From JAJYZP01 sp049964535 (GTDB lineage: Bacteria; Actinomycetota; Acidimicrobiia; Acidimicrobiales; Acidimicrobiaceae), in NCBI GenBank assembly GCA_049964535.1, contig JBMFXG010000002.1:1-47198 (forward strand): a stretch of 47,198 nucleotides of DNA. Direction: 5' to 3'. The notes beneath the pieces are model-generated. The model was not told the DNA's origin and made no database searches. It saw nothing but the letters and a program-made list of their open reading frames with translations. Of this stretch, positions 40,665 to 47,198 are shown one piece after another (the first letter of the stretch is position 1; every line of letters begins with the position of its first letter). A program made the translations under genes and the position numbers.

Positions 40665-43316
40665 TTGACTTTTATTTATGCGTTCGATAACCGTTACGAA
40701 AAGGCGCCGAAGGAGCTTCGAGACCTTCTTGGAGGCAAGGGTGCGAATCTCGCTGAGATGACATCCGTGCTGGGCCTTCCTGTGCCCCACGGGTTTACCA
40801 TCACCACCGATGCCTGTAGGAGCTATCTTGACAGTGGGTGGCCGAGCGGTCTCGATGAAGAGCTCGAGGCGGCCGTCGTTGAGCTCGAGAGGCGTATGGC
40901 GAAGCGGCTTGGAGATCGTGAGAATCCGCTCCTCGTTTCGGTTCGATCAGGTGCAAAGTTCTCGATGCCGGGAATGATGGACACTGTGTTGAACCTGGGG
41001 CTCAACGACGAATCAGTGATAGGCCTGGCGGATCAGACCTCAGACGAGCGTTTTGCGTACGACTCGTATCGTCGATTTCTCCACATGTATGCCCGGATCG
41101 TCTTGGGAATTCCATCTGACGAGTTTGATCGGCTCTTCGACGCTGCGAAAGAGCTGGCGAACGTTGAGACTGACGCACAAGTACCTGCGGAGCTTCTTCG
41201 GTATCTCGTCTCGGCGTATAAGACGATCATAGAAACGACCACTGGGTCACCATTTCCTCAGGAGCCAATGGTCCAACTCCGCCAAGCCATTGAGGCGGTC
41301 TTCTCCTCGTGGAATGGTGCGCGCGCAGTTGCCTATCGTGAGAGAGAGGGCATCGATCACCGGCTTGGTACGGCGGTCAATGTGCAGGCGATGGTTTTTG
41401 GGAATCGTGACGATAACTCTGGAACGGGCGTGGGCTTTACACGAGATCCCTCGACCGGTGAACGCGGCATGTTCGGCGACTTTCTCGTCAATGCGCAGGG
41501 AGAGGATGTAGTAGCGGGCGTACGTAACACCGATCCTCTCTCGTCGATCGCAAAGCGGTTCCCAGACGTCTACGACGAGCTCGTTGAGATCTTTCAACGT
41601 CTCGAGCGCCACTATCGAGATATGTGCGATACCGAGTTCACTATTGAACAGGGAAAGCTCTGGATGCTTCAGACGAGAGTCGGTAAGCGAGGCGGCTCCG
41701 CTGCGCTCAAGATGGCGGTCGACATGACCACAGAGCCCGAGATATTGTTGACTCGAGAGGAGGCCCTTCTACGGATCTCGGCTGATCACCTCGACCAGGT
41801 CCTTCATCCGCAGTTCTCGAATGCAGAGTTTACGGTGCTGGCTAGAGGCCTCGGAGCGTCACCTGGTGCTGCGGTTGGCAAGGTCTACTTCGATGCTGAC
41901 GAGGCGGTAGTGGCAGCTCGACGGGGGGAGAGCGTGATTCTGGTTCGTAAGGAGACGTCACCGGACGATGTTCATGGGATGTTAGCTGCAGAGGGTGTCT
42001 TGACGACCCGGGGCGGACTCGTTTCGCACGCCGCAGTCGTCGCTCGCGGCTGGGGAAAGCCTGCAGTAGTAGGGGCCGACAGCATTCGAATCTCTGAACG
42101 AAGTTTTGTTGTCGGTTCGAAGACCGTTGTGGAGGGTGACGTCATCTCAATCGATGGGACCACCGGAAATGTGGTCCTCGGAGCGGTCTCGCTCACGTCG
42201 GCGGAGCCACCGGAGGAGTTTCAGACGCTGCTCTCGTGGGCAGATGAACTCAGAGGTGATCGAGTATTGGTTCGGGCGAATGCCGACACCGGTCGTGATG
42301 CTGAGGTAGCACGGGAGTTTGGTGCGGAGGGAATTGGGCTCTGTCGGACCGAGCACATGTTCTTGGCAGAGGATCGCCTACCGATCGTTCGACGGATGAT
42401 TCTCGCCGACACCGCAGCTGATGAGAGCGACGCCCTCGAGGAACTTCGCGTGGCTCAGCGAGATGACTTCCTTGCAATTCTCACTGCAATGGATGGCCTG
42501 CCGGTAACGGTTCGCCTTCTCGATCCTCCGCTCCATGAGTTTTTGCCGAATACCGAAGAACTAGCCGTCAAGGATGCATCGGTAGGGCTTACTGCGGAGG
42601 AGCACAAGCTCTACCAGGCCTCTCGGGCGTGGAAAGAGGTCAACCCGATGCTGGGCACAAGAGGGGTCCGCTTGGGAGTTATCAAGCCTGGCCTGTACGA
42701 GATGCAGGTACGAGCACTCTTGGAGGCCGCAAGGATCTGTTGCGACCGTGGAGGTCATCCAGTCATCGAGATCATGATCCCGTTGACGGTGACGAGAGAA
42801 GAGCTGTCACTCGCTCGCTCGTGGGTGACCGGAGTTCTCGAGACCATGGATACACGAGGTATCACGGTTACGGTAGGGACGATGATTGAGACTCCGAGGG
42901 CAGCTCTGCGCTCTGATGAGATCGCGGAGTATGCAGAGTTCTTCTCGTTCGGCACGAACGACCTTACGCAGATGACTTTCGGTTTCTCTCGAGACGACGT
43001 GGAGGGCAAGATGATGGCCACCTACATCGATCAAGGCTTGTTGCCCGCAAACCCCTTCAAGACCATAGATATCGGTGGTGTTGGAGAACTAGTTCGACTC
43101 GGGGTCACTCGGGGCCGGTCGACGCGGCCAGGGCTAAAGATTGGAATATGCGGCGAGCACGGCGGGGATCCAGCATCGATCGAATTCTTTGTCGCAGCGG
43201 GGCTGGACTATGTGAGCTGCTCTCCGTTTCGAGTTCCTATTGCGAGGCTTGCTGCGGCACACGCCCTTATTGCTCTAGAGAGCGAAGACGGACTGCCGAG
43301 TCAGCTAAGTCGGTAA
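40665..43316 (+). CDS. ppdK: Pyruvate, phosphate dikinase
   Basis: 883 residues. It interconverts pyruvate, ATP and phosphate with phosphoenolpyruvate, AMP and diphosphate. N-terminal nucleotide-binding domain (LLGGKGANLAEMTSVLGLPVPHGFTITT; VRSGAKFSMPGMMDTVLNLGLN), central phosphohistidine domain with GGLVSHAAVVARG (catalytic His455), and C-terminal PEP/pyruvate barrel (GLCRTEHMF, FSFGTNDLTQMTFGFSRDD, CGEHGGDP). The start was set at TTG 40665 with GGAGGGG 5 bases upstream; a longer GTG frame starts at 40629. Val replaces the Thr two residues before the catalytic His. A strong hairpin follows the stop codon. Confidence 0.95.
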   Translation: MTFIYAFDNRYEKAPKELRDLLGGKGANLAEMTSVLGLPVPHGFTITTDACRSYLDSGWPSGLDEELEAAVVELERRMAKRLGDRENPLLVSVRSGAKFSMPGMMDTVLNLGLNDESVIGLADQTSDERFAYDSYRRFLHMYARIVLGIPSDEFDRLFDAAKELANVETDAQVPAELLRYLVSAYKTIIETTTGSPFPQEPMVQLRQAIEAVFSSWNGARAVAYREREGIDHRLGTAVNVQAMVFGNRDDNSGTGVGFTRDPSTGERGMFGDFLVNAQGEDVVAGVRNTDPLSSIAKRFPDVYDELVEIFQRLERHYRDMCDTEFTIEQGKLWMLQTRVGKRGGSAALKMAVDMTTEPEILLTREEALLRISADHLDQVLHPQFSNAEFTVLARGLGASPGAAVGKVYFDADEAVVAARRGESVILVRKETSPDDVHGMLAAEGVLTTRGGLVSHAAVVARGWGKPAVVGADSIRISERSFVVGSKTVVEGDVISIDGTTGNVVLGAVSLTSAEPPEEFQTLLSWADELRGDRVLVRANADTGRDAEVAREFGAEGIGLCRTEHMFLAEDRLPIVRRMILADTAADESDALEELRVAQRDDFLAILTAMDGLPVTVRLLDPPLHEFLPNTEELAVKDASVGLTAEEHKLYQASRAWKEVNPMLGTRGVRLGVIKPGLYEMQVRALLEAARICCDRGGHPVIEIMIPLTVTREELSLARSWVTGVLETMDTRGITVTVGTMIETPRAALRSDEIAEYAEFFSFGTNDLTQMTFGFSRDDVEGKMMATYIDQGLLPANPFKTIDIGGVGELVRLGVTRGRSTRPGLKIGICGEHGGDPASIEFFVAAGLDYVSCSPFRVPIARLAAAHALIALESEDGLPSQLSR

Positions 43317-44043
43317 GTTGTCGGAGGGTCTTTCCAGGCCCTCCGACAAGGACGGCTACTCCGTGCGTTTCCAGGTGGTGTGCGACCTCATCGGCGTTAG
43401 GTTGTGCCACCGGATTGGTAACGGTAAGAATGACGAGGTCTACTCCGATGTCACGTGCGAGCTTGAGGACATCGGTCTTCGGTACTTGGGTGCCAAGGTG
43501 ATGGGTGATCCAGCGGTTATTGCGCAATACGGCGGTGGCCATAGTAGCTGGCAAGGCGTGTTCATCTCCAGGTGGTGTGGTGACAATAGCAGTTCCACGA
43601 GGACGACCGGGTGGATTTGTCATCATCGATGCGAGCGAGCGTTCGATAATTGCTGAGGATCGATGCTCCTCAGCAATGGAGAGTTCTCCATCGGCCCATC
43701 GTTGGCCAATGTGGACGAGGACTGGAGAGATGAGCTGCTCGCAGATGTCAATGACTGGTACTTTGCCTTCGGCGAGTCGATCGAGTTGGCTGCGAACGCC
43801 GGCCTCTTCTCCCGCAAGAAGTAGGCGTTCGAGCCGTTCACGATGGCTATCCCAATCCCTTACTTGAGCGCGAGTCGGAGGAGGTGTCGGAGTGAGTCGC
43901 TCGGCGATCAGCTTTTCGACGGCCTCCGGTGCGACGTGGTAACTGGCACCGATCTTTACCGCAGGGAGGCGACCGTCGCGGACCCACTGGTATGCGGTTT
44001 GATAGTGAACTCCGATTTGTTGAGCAGCCTCTTTGAGATCCAT
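43267..44043 (-). CDS. CarH-like cobalamin-binding transcription regulator with excisionase-type DNA-binding domain
   Basis: 258 residues. Residues 1-50 form an excisionase/MerR-like helix-turn-helix (DLKEAAQQIGVHYQTAYQWV, VKIGASYHVAP). A four-helix bundle follows with the CarH motif W116-x9-E126-H127 (RWADGELSIAEEH). A Rossmann-type B12 domain has PPGDEHALPATMAT (likely lower cobalt ligand His162) and LVGGPGKTL. In CarH, adenosylcobalamin is the light sensor and the protein represses in the dark. The residue after Trp116 is Ala, where Thermus CarH has the light-state His132, so photochemistry may differ. ATG 44043 has AAGGA just upstream. It is divergent from dnaG and overlaps ppdK's 3' end by 50 bases. 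Confidence 0.86.
   Translation of the reverse strand: MDLKEAAQQIGVHYQTAYQWVRDGRLPAVKIGASYHVAPEAVEKLIAERLTPTPPPTRAQVRDWDSHRERLERLLLAGEEAGVRSQLDRLAEGKVPVIDICEQLISPVLVHIGQRWADGELSIAEEHRSSAIIERSLASMMTNPPGRPRGTAIVTTPPGDEHALPATMATAVLRNNRWITHHLGTQVPKTDVLKLARDIGVDLVILTVTNPVAQPNADEVAHHLETHGVAVLVGGPGKTLRQLTDLADSAVRLRSLEQ
43318..43349 (+). terminator. Strong hairpin after ppdK, inside the 3' end of the CarH-like gene
   Basis: Stem TTGTCGGAGGGTC / GGCCCTCCGACAA, 13 base pairs including one G-U pair, around a 6-base loop (TTTCCA), beginning one base after the ppdK TAA. There is no T-run. The same bases encode the VGGPGKTLRQL segment of the convergent cobalamin-binding protein. Confidence 0.6.
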
Positions 44044-44120
44044 TGTCCTTTTTCAACTAGACGGCAAGGCGTTCATGCGGCCCTCCTCCGCTCACCGGTG
44101 CGCAGGATATGTGCCGTCTG

Positions 44121-44137
44121 CCTAGTGTACACCTAGG
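44121..44137. promoter_or_regulatory. Near-palindrome CCTAGTGTACAC-C-TAGG between the CarH-like gene and dnaG
   Basis: The core GTGTACAC is a perfect palindrome flanked by CCTA and TAGG with one extra C. It lies in the 109-base divergent region, 16 bases before the dnaG ATG and 78 bases before the regulator's ATG. It is a candidate operator for the adjacent regulator (autoregulation). The assignment rests on position and symmetry only. Confidence 0.35.
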
Positions 44138-44152
44138 CTGGTAGCTACCGAT

Positions 44153-45976
44153 ATGGCATACTCCGATGATGATAAAAGACGAGTCCTCGATGCGACCGAT
44201 ATCGTCGCGCTCATTGGGGAACACGCCGCCCTCAAGCGTGTAGGGCGGCGGTGGAGCGGACTCTGTCCCTTTCATGTCGAAAACTCTCCGTCACTGTCGG
44301 TCAATGCCGAGGAGGGACTGTACTACTGTTTTGGCTGTCACGCGAAGGGTGATGCACTCTCTTTCGTGATGGCGGTCTATCGCTTGAGTTTTCAAGAGGC
44401 TCTTGAGCACCTCGCAGGTAGAGCTGGACTGCGGCTTATCCCGGTCTCAGGTGATGATCGAGAGGCTCGCTCGCAGCGAGAGAGATCGCTTGACCTGCTC
44501 AAGCTCGCTCAGCAGAGATTTAAGGCCGCACTTGAGGATCCGCTACTTGGGAAACCAGCGCGTCGTTACCTTGAGGAGCGGGCTATCTCTGCGGAGGCCA
44601 TTAAGCATTTCGCCATTGGATTTGCGCCACAAGAGAGCCGCTCTTTAGTGGATGAGCTCAGGGCAAAGCCCGAGGAGCTGGTGGCTGCTGGTCTTGGTTA
44701 TATCGATGACCGAGGCCGCTTTCATGATCACTTTCGTGGACGCATCACCTTCCCAATCTCAGAGACCTCGGGACGCATCGTTGCCTTTGGTGGTCGAATC
44801 TTGCCCGAGATTGTTGCGAACTATCAGGGGCCCACACCGCTTCCGAAGTATAAGAACTCTCCTGAGACTGCGGTCTACCAGAAGCGGCGGATGCTCTACG
44901 GACTCGATCTTGCGCGAGGCGAGATCGTTCGAAGCTCTGAGATTGTTGTCTGTGAGGGCTATACCGATGTGATCGGTATGTGGCAGTCGGGGGTGCTCAC
45001 CGCCGTTGCGACCTGCGGCACAGCGCTGACCGAGGAGCACTTCGATCGATTGAAGAACTTCGCCAAGCGCGTCGTGCTGGCCTTTGATGCAGACGGGGCG
45101 GGTCAGGCGGCCGCTGAGCGCTTCTACCTCATGGAGCAGCGCCATAACCTACAGATATCGGTAGCTCAGCTTCCCTTTGGTAAAGATCCAGCGGAGGTCG
45201 CTGCGGTAGACCCTGGGGCTCTTCGCAAAGCGGTCGAAACAGCTGAACCATTTCTCTCTTTTCGACTTGATCGTCTCTTTGCTCGATCCGATCTATCGAC
45301 TTCAGAGGGTCGAGCTCGTGCGGCTGGAGAGGCGATCGCTATGGTCGTTGAACACCCGAATCCGTTAGTTCGCTCGGACTATGTTGGATTGATCGCTGAT
45401 CGCACACGATTGCAAGTTTCCGAACTCAAACGCAGGATTGAAAGTTCGCCGAACTCACGACGCCCGAGACTTGTCGCTCAGGAGTCGATGGGGTTGCGGG
45501 GTCATCACGATAACGAAGCTGACCGGGCAGCAGAAGAGGCAATGCGTCTGCTCGTTCACAGCCCAACGGAGCTATCGGATGTTATCGTCCCCGACCTCTT
45601 TCGATCGTCGAACTTTCGTGAGCTCGCCGCTATCGTCGGGAATGCTCGATCACTGGCTGAAGCTGCTGTAACGCTCTCGCAGCTCGGTGAGAACGTCGTT
45701 CAGCTCTTCTACCGACTTGCTTCGGAGCCGTCGTCGATCGATCCGTTCGATGTAATCTCTACTTTTGTGGTCCAAGAAGCGAAGATCGAGCTGTCGCTCT
45801 TATCGCAACGGTTGCGACGAGGCGGTTCGGGATCTGATCTCGTTGCTCTATCTGGGGATGTAACGCGAGTTAGCCTCCTGCTTCAGCAGCTTGGGGAGGG
45901 GAAAGGGGGCGAAGCGATCGGTGAGCTCATCTCTTGGATCGTTGGCCACCGAAGTAGGAGAGATGATCCGACATGA
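44153..45976 (+). CDS. dnaG: DNA primase
   Basis: 607 residues. N-terminal CHC2 zinc finger with ligands C38, H41, C59 and C62 (LCPFHVENSPS ... YYCFGCHAKGD). The catalytic core has FPISETSGRIVAFGGRIL and PKYKNSPET; the TOPRIM domain has VVCEGYTDVIGMW and LAFDADGAGQAAA. It synthesises RNA primers for replication. The C-terminal helicase-binding part is less conserved. It is the first gene of the dnaG-rpoD pair, with 51 bases to the sigma factor gene. No Shine-Dalgarno is obvious before the ATG. Confidence 0.96.
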   Translation: MAYSDDDKRRVLDATDIVALIGEHAALKRVGRRWSGLCPFHVENSPSLSVNAEEGLYYCFGCHAKGDALSFVMAVYRLSFQEALEHLAGRAGLRLIPVSGDDREARSQRERSLDLLKLAQQRFKAALEDPLLGKPARRYLEERAISAEAIKHFAIGFAPQESRSLVDELRAKPEELVAAGLGYIDDRGRFHDHFRGRITFPISETSGRIVAFGGRILPEIVANYQGPTPLPKYKNSPETAVYQKRRMLYGLDLARGEIVRSSEIVVCEGYTDVIGMWQSGVLTAVATCGTALTEEHFDRLKNFAKRVVLAFDADGAGQAAAERFYLMEQRHNLQISVAQLPFGKDPAEVAAVDPGALRKAVETAEPFLSFRLDRLFARSDLSTSEGRARAAGEAIAMVVEHPNPLVRSDYVGLIADRTRLQVSELKRRIESSPNSRRPRLVAQESMGLRGHHDNEADRAAEEAMRLLVHSPTELSDVIVPDLFRSSNFRELAAIVGNARSLAEAAVTLSQLGENVVQLFYRLASEPSSIDPFDVISTFVVQEAKIELSLLSQRLRRGGSGSDLVALSGDVTRVSLLLQQLGEGKGGEAIGELISWIVGHRSRRDDPT

Positions 45977-46027
45977 CGATGTCTGATCGAACGATGAGCT
46001 GGACTTTAGACGTACAAGGAATCCTCT

Positions 46028-46921
46028 GTGGCTAGAGATGAGACCGTTTCGGCCTATCTTCGTGAGATAGGGAGTCACCGTCTCCTAAGCGCCCAGGAAG
46101 AGATCTCGTTGGGTCGTACGATTCGTGCCTACCAGACCGAGGCTGCGAAGGCGAGCCCAGACCCAATTCTGCTGGAGCGGCTCAAAGTGGAGGCCGATGC
46201 TGCGAGAGAGAAGTTCATAGCGGGTAATCTTCGATTGGTCGTCTCGATAGCGAGTCAGTACACGAAGTCGCAGAGTGTGCTCTCCGATCTCATTCAAGAG
46301 GGCAACCTAGGCCTAATGCGGGCAGTCGAGAAGTTTGATCCCGAGCGAGGCTTTCGGTTCTCTACCTACGCAACACACTGGATTCGACAGGCCATTTCAG
46401 CATCTTTTCGTGAAGAGGGTCGGAGCATACGTGTGCCGAGCCATATTCGGGATCAGATCGCCGAGATTCAGCGTGTGCGACGTGAGCTTGAGCAGAGTTT
46501 GGCCCGTGAGCCAACTTTTCATGAGATTGGCAAGAGTCTTGGAATTGCGGGAGACCGGGTCGAGGAGCTCCTCGTATTAAACCAGAGTGTGGTCTCATTG
46601 GAGACTCCGGTGTCGGGAGACGGCGACACGACGCTCTCAGACCTCTACGGAGGCGGTGATGAGGAGGTAGGCGCCGGAGTGGACCGCAGTGACCTTGCTG
46701 AGGCCCTCGAGGAGGCCATGGCCCATCTCGACGAGAGTGATCGCGAGATTATTCGGTTTCGATTCGGTTTCACCGATCATGCACTGCACTCCCTCGAGGA
46801 GGCCTCTGCGGTATTTGGAGTTAGGAAGGAAAAGATACGACAGATCGAACTTCGAGCTATGAATCGTTTGCGCAAGGCAGAGATCGTTGAGGAGTTGCGT
46901 GAGCGAATAGAGGGAGATTGA
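46028..46921 (+). CDS. rpoD: RNA polymerase sigma-70 factor (RpoD/SigA type, short)
   Basis: 297 residues from GTG 46028, with AAGGA 7 bases upstream. Region 1.2 (VSAYLREIGSHRLLSAQEEISLGR), region 2 (NLRLVVSIASQY, DLIQEGNLGLMRAVEKFDPERGFRFSTYATHWIRQAI), region 3 (RSIRVPSHIRDQI) and region 4 (FRFGFTDHALHSLEEASAVFGV, then RQIELRAMNRLRK) are complete. Region 1.1 is absent: principal actinobacterial sigma factors usually carry a long acidic N-terminus. Location after dnaG is the classical rpoD position, but the short length would also fit a group 2 (SigB/HrdD-like) factor. Confidence 0.9.
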   Translation: MARDETVSAYLREIGSHRLLSAQEEISLGRTIRAYQTEAAKASPDPILLERLKVEADAAREKFIAGNLRLVVSIASQYTKSQSVLSDLIQEGNLGLMRAVEKFDPERGFRFSTYATHWIRQAISASFREEGRSIRVPSHIRDQIAEIQRVRRELEQSLAREPTFHEIGKSLGIAGDRVEELLVLNQSVVSLETPVSGDGDTTLSDLYGGGDEEVGAGVDRSDLAEALEEAMAHLDESDREIIRFRFGFTDHALHSLEEASAVFGVRKEKIRQIELRAMNRLRKAEIVEELRERIEGD

Positions 46922-46968
46922 ACGAACGGCGCAACCTCGCTCGGATCCCTGCTATGGTGGTTCTCGAT

Positions 46969-47041
46969 TCCGGGGTAGCTCAATCGGCAGAGCAAACGAC
47001 TGTTAATCGTTAGGTTGAGAGTTCGAGTCTCTCCCCCGGAG
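46969..47041 (+). tRNA. tRNA-Asn (anticodon GTT)
   Basis: 73 bases folding as a cloverleaf. Acceptor stem TCCGGGG/CCCCGGA with discriminator G, D arm with GCTC...GAGC, anticodon stem AACGA/TCGTT around CTGTTAA (anticodon GTT at 47002-47004), and T arm with GAGAG-TTCGAGT-CTCTC. The 3' CCA is not encoded. TATGGT at 46953-46958 could be its -10 box. A strong hairpin follows 14 bases downstream. Confidence 0.96.
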
Positions 47042-47054
47042 CGTTGACTGAGTG

Positions 47055-47088
47055 TGAGGCCAGAGGGCTGGTCAGCCCTCTGGCCTCA
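47055..47088. terminator. Strong hairpin between tRNA-Asn and the convergent DUF433 gene
   Basis: Perfect 16-base inverted repeat (TGAGGCCAGAGGGCTG and its complement) around a 2-base centre, so an effective 15-pair stem with a 4-base loop. No T-run on either side. Its position between converging 3' ends suggests a bidirectional transcription stop or RNA end protector. Confidence 0.65.
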
Positions 47089-47117
47089 GGTAGCCAGTGA
47101 CGGCCTCTGCTGCGTCG

Positions 47118-47198
47118 TTACGGTAGCAACGGAAGTTCTTGCTCTCGCACCGCTTCCGCAGCAAAGCGGAGCGCCTCGGCGATGTCCTCACGTTTGAC
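47118..47198 (-). CDS. DUF433-family antitoxin-like protein, C-terminal fragment
   Basis: The last 26 codons of a minus-strand gene that starts beyond the window: VKREDIAEALRFAAEAVREQ followed by ELPLLP and TAA. The helix resembles the C-terminus of DUF433 (VapB-like antitoxin) proteins, which typically end with a L(T/S)xEDIxxALxYA pattern. The usual partner (a DUF5615 PIN-like toxin) lies downstream of DUF433 genes; here the downstream side is only the hairpin and tRNA-Asn. Family assignment from 26 residues is tentative. Confidence 0.45.
   Translation of the reverse strand, partial: VKREDIAEALRFAAEAVREQELPLLP

Noticed and set aside
1..47198. CRISPR array, insertion sequence, integrase or prophage
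   Set aside because: No regularly spaced repeats, transposase or phage proteins were seen in any frame.

Overview
The window is a 47 kb chromosomal segment from a Gram-positive, high-GC-lineage actinobacterium with only moderate GC (mid-50s percent by eye). The gene orders holA / rpsT<>lepA, hrcA-dnaJ-rsmE, phoH-ybeY-CNNM-era-(uppS)-recO-glyS-ppdK and dnaG-rpoD, a BldD orthologue and a split Tad pilus locus all point to Actinobacteria. The moderate GC and a stand-alone FTR1-type iron permease suggest the acidophilic iron-oxidising Acidimicrobiia (Ferrimicrobium/Acidithrix type). That placement is inference and was not tested.

Layout. 1-5.1 kb: the end of a dihydropteroate synthase gene, holA, then a three-gene operon on the minus strand encoding a circularly permuted ATP-grasp, an alpha-E protein and a transglutaminase. 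5.1-9.4 kb: rpsT and lepA, divergent, then a class I photolyase. 9.4-17 kb: an FTR1 iron permease (minus), a GT2 glycosyltransferase, hrcA-dnaJ-rsmE, a BldD-type regulator, hemW and two small unknown genes. 17-21.2 kb: a gene-poor stretch, acetyl-CoA synthetase and a tyrosine phosphatase. 21.4-32.4 kb: a Tad/Flp pilus region on the minus strand (CpaB, CpaE/TadZ, CpaF, TadB, TadC; then, after a 0.7 kb gap and an MFS transporter gene, two small unknown or prepilin-like genes and three TadE-like pseudopilin genes). A metallo-beta-lactamase-fold gene lies on the opposite strand between cpaE and cpaF. 32.6-33.5 kb: a small excisionase-type DNA-binding protein and an unknown actinobacterial protein. 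33.6-47.2 kb: a housekeeping block from phoH to rpoD, interrupted only by a CarH-like cobalamin-binding regulator on the minus strand between ppdK and dnaG. The block ends with tRNA-Asn, a strong hairpin and the 3' end of a DUF433 gene.

How the parts fit. Most of the window is replication, translation, protein-quality and envelope housekeeping. The accessory content is one surface-appendage system (Tad) with its probable regulator at the promoter end, one uncharacterised ATP-grasp peptide or amide system, and two signal-responsive regulators whose ligand-binding residues can be read directly: BldD with an intact cyclic-di-GMP motif, and the CarH-like protein with intact W-x9-EH and cobalamin-histidine motifs. 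Several non-coding dyads and tandem repeats sit just upstream of genes and look like operators. No CRISPR array, insertion sequence or prophage was seen.
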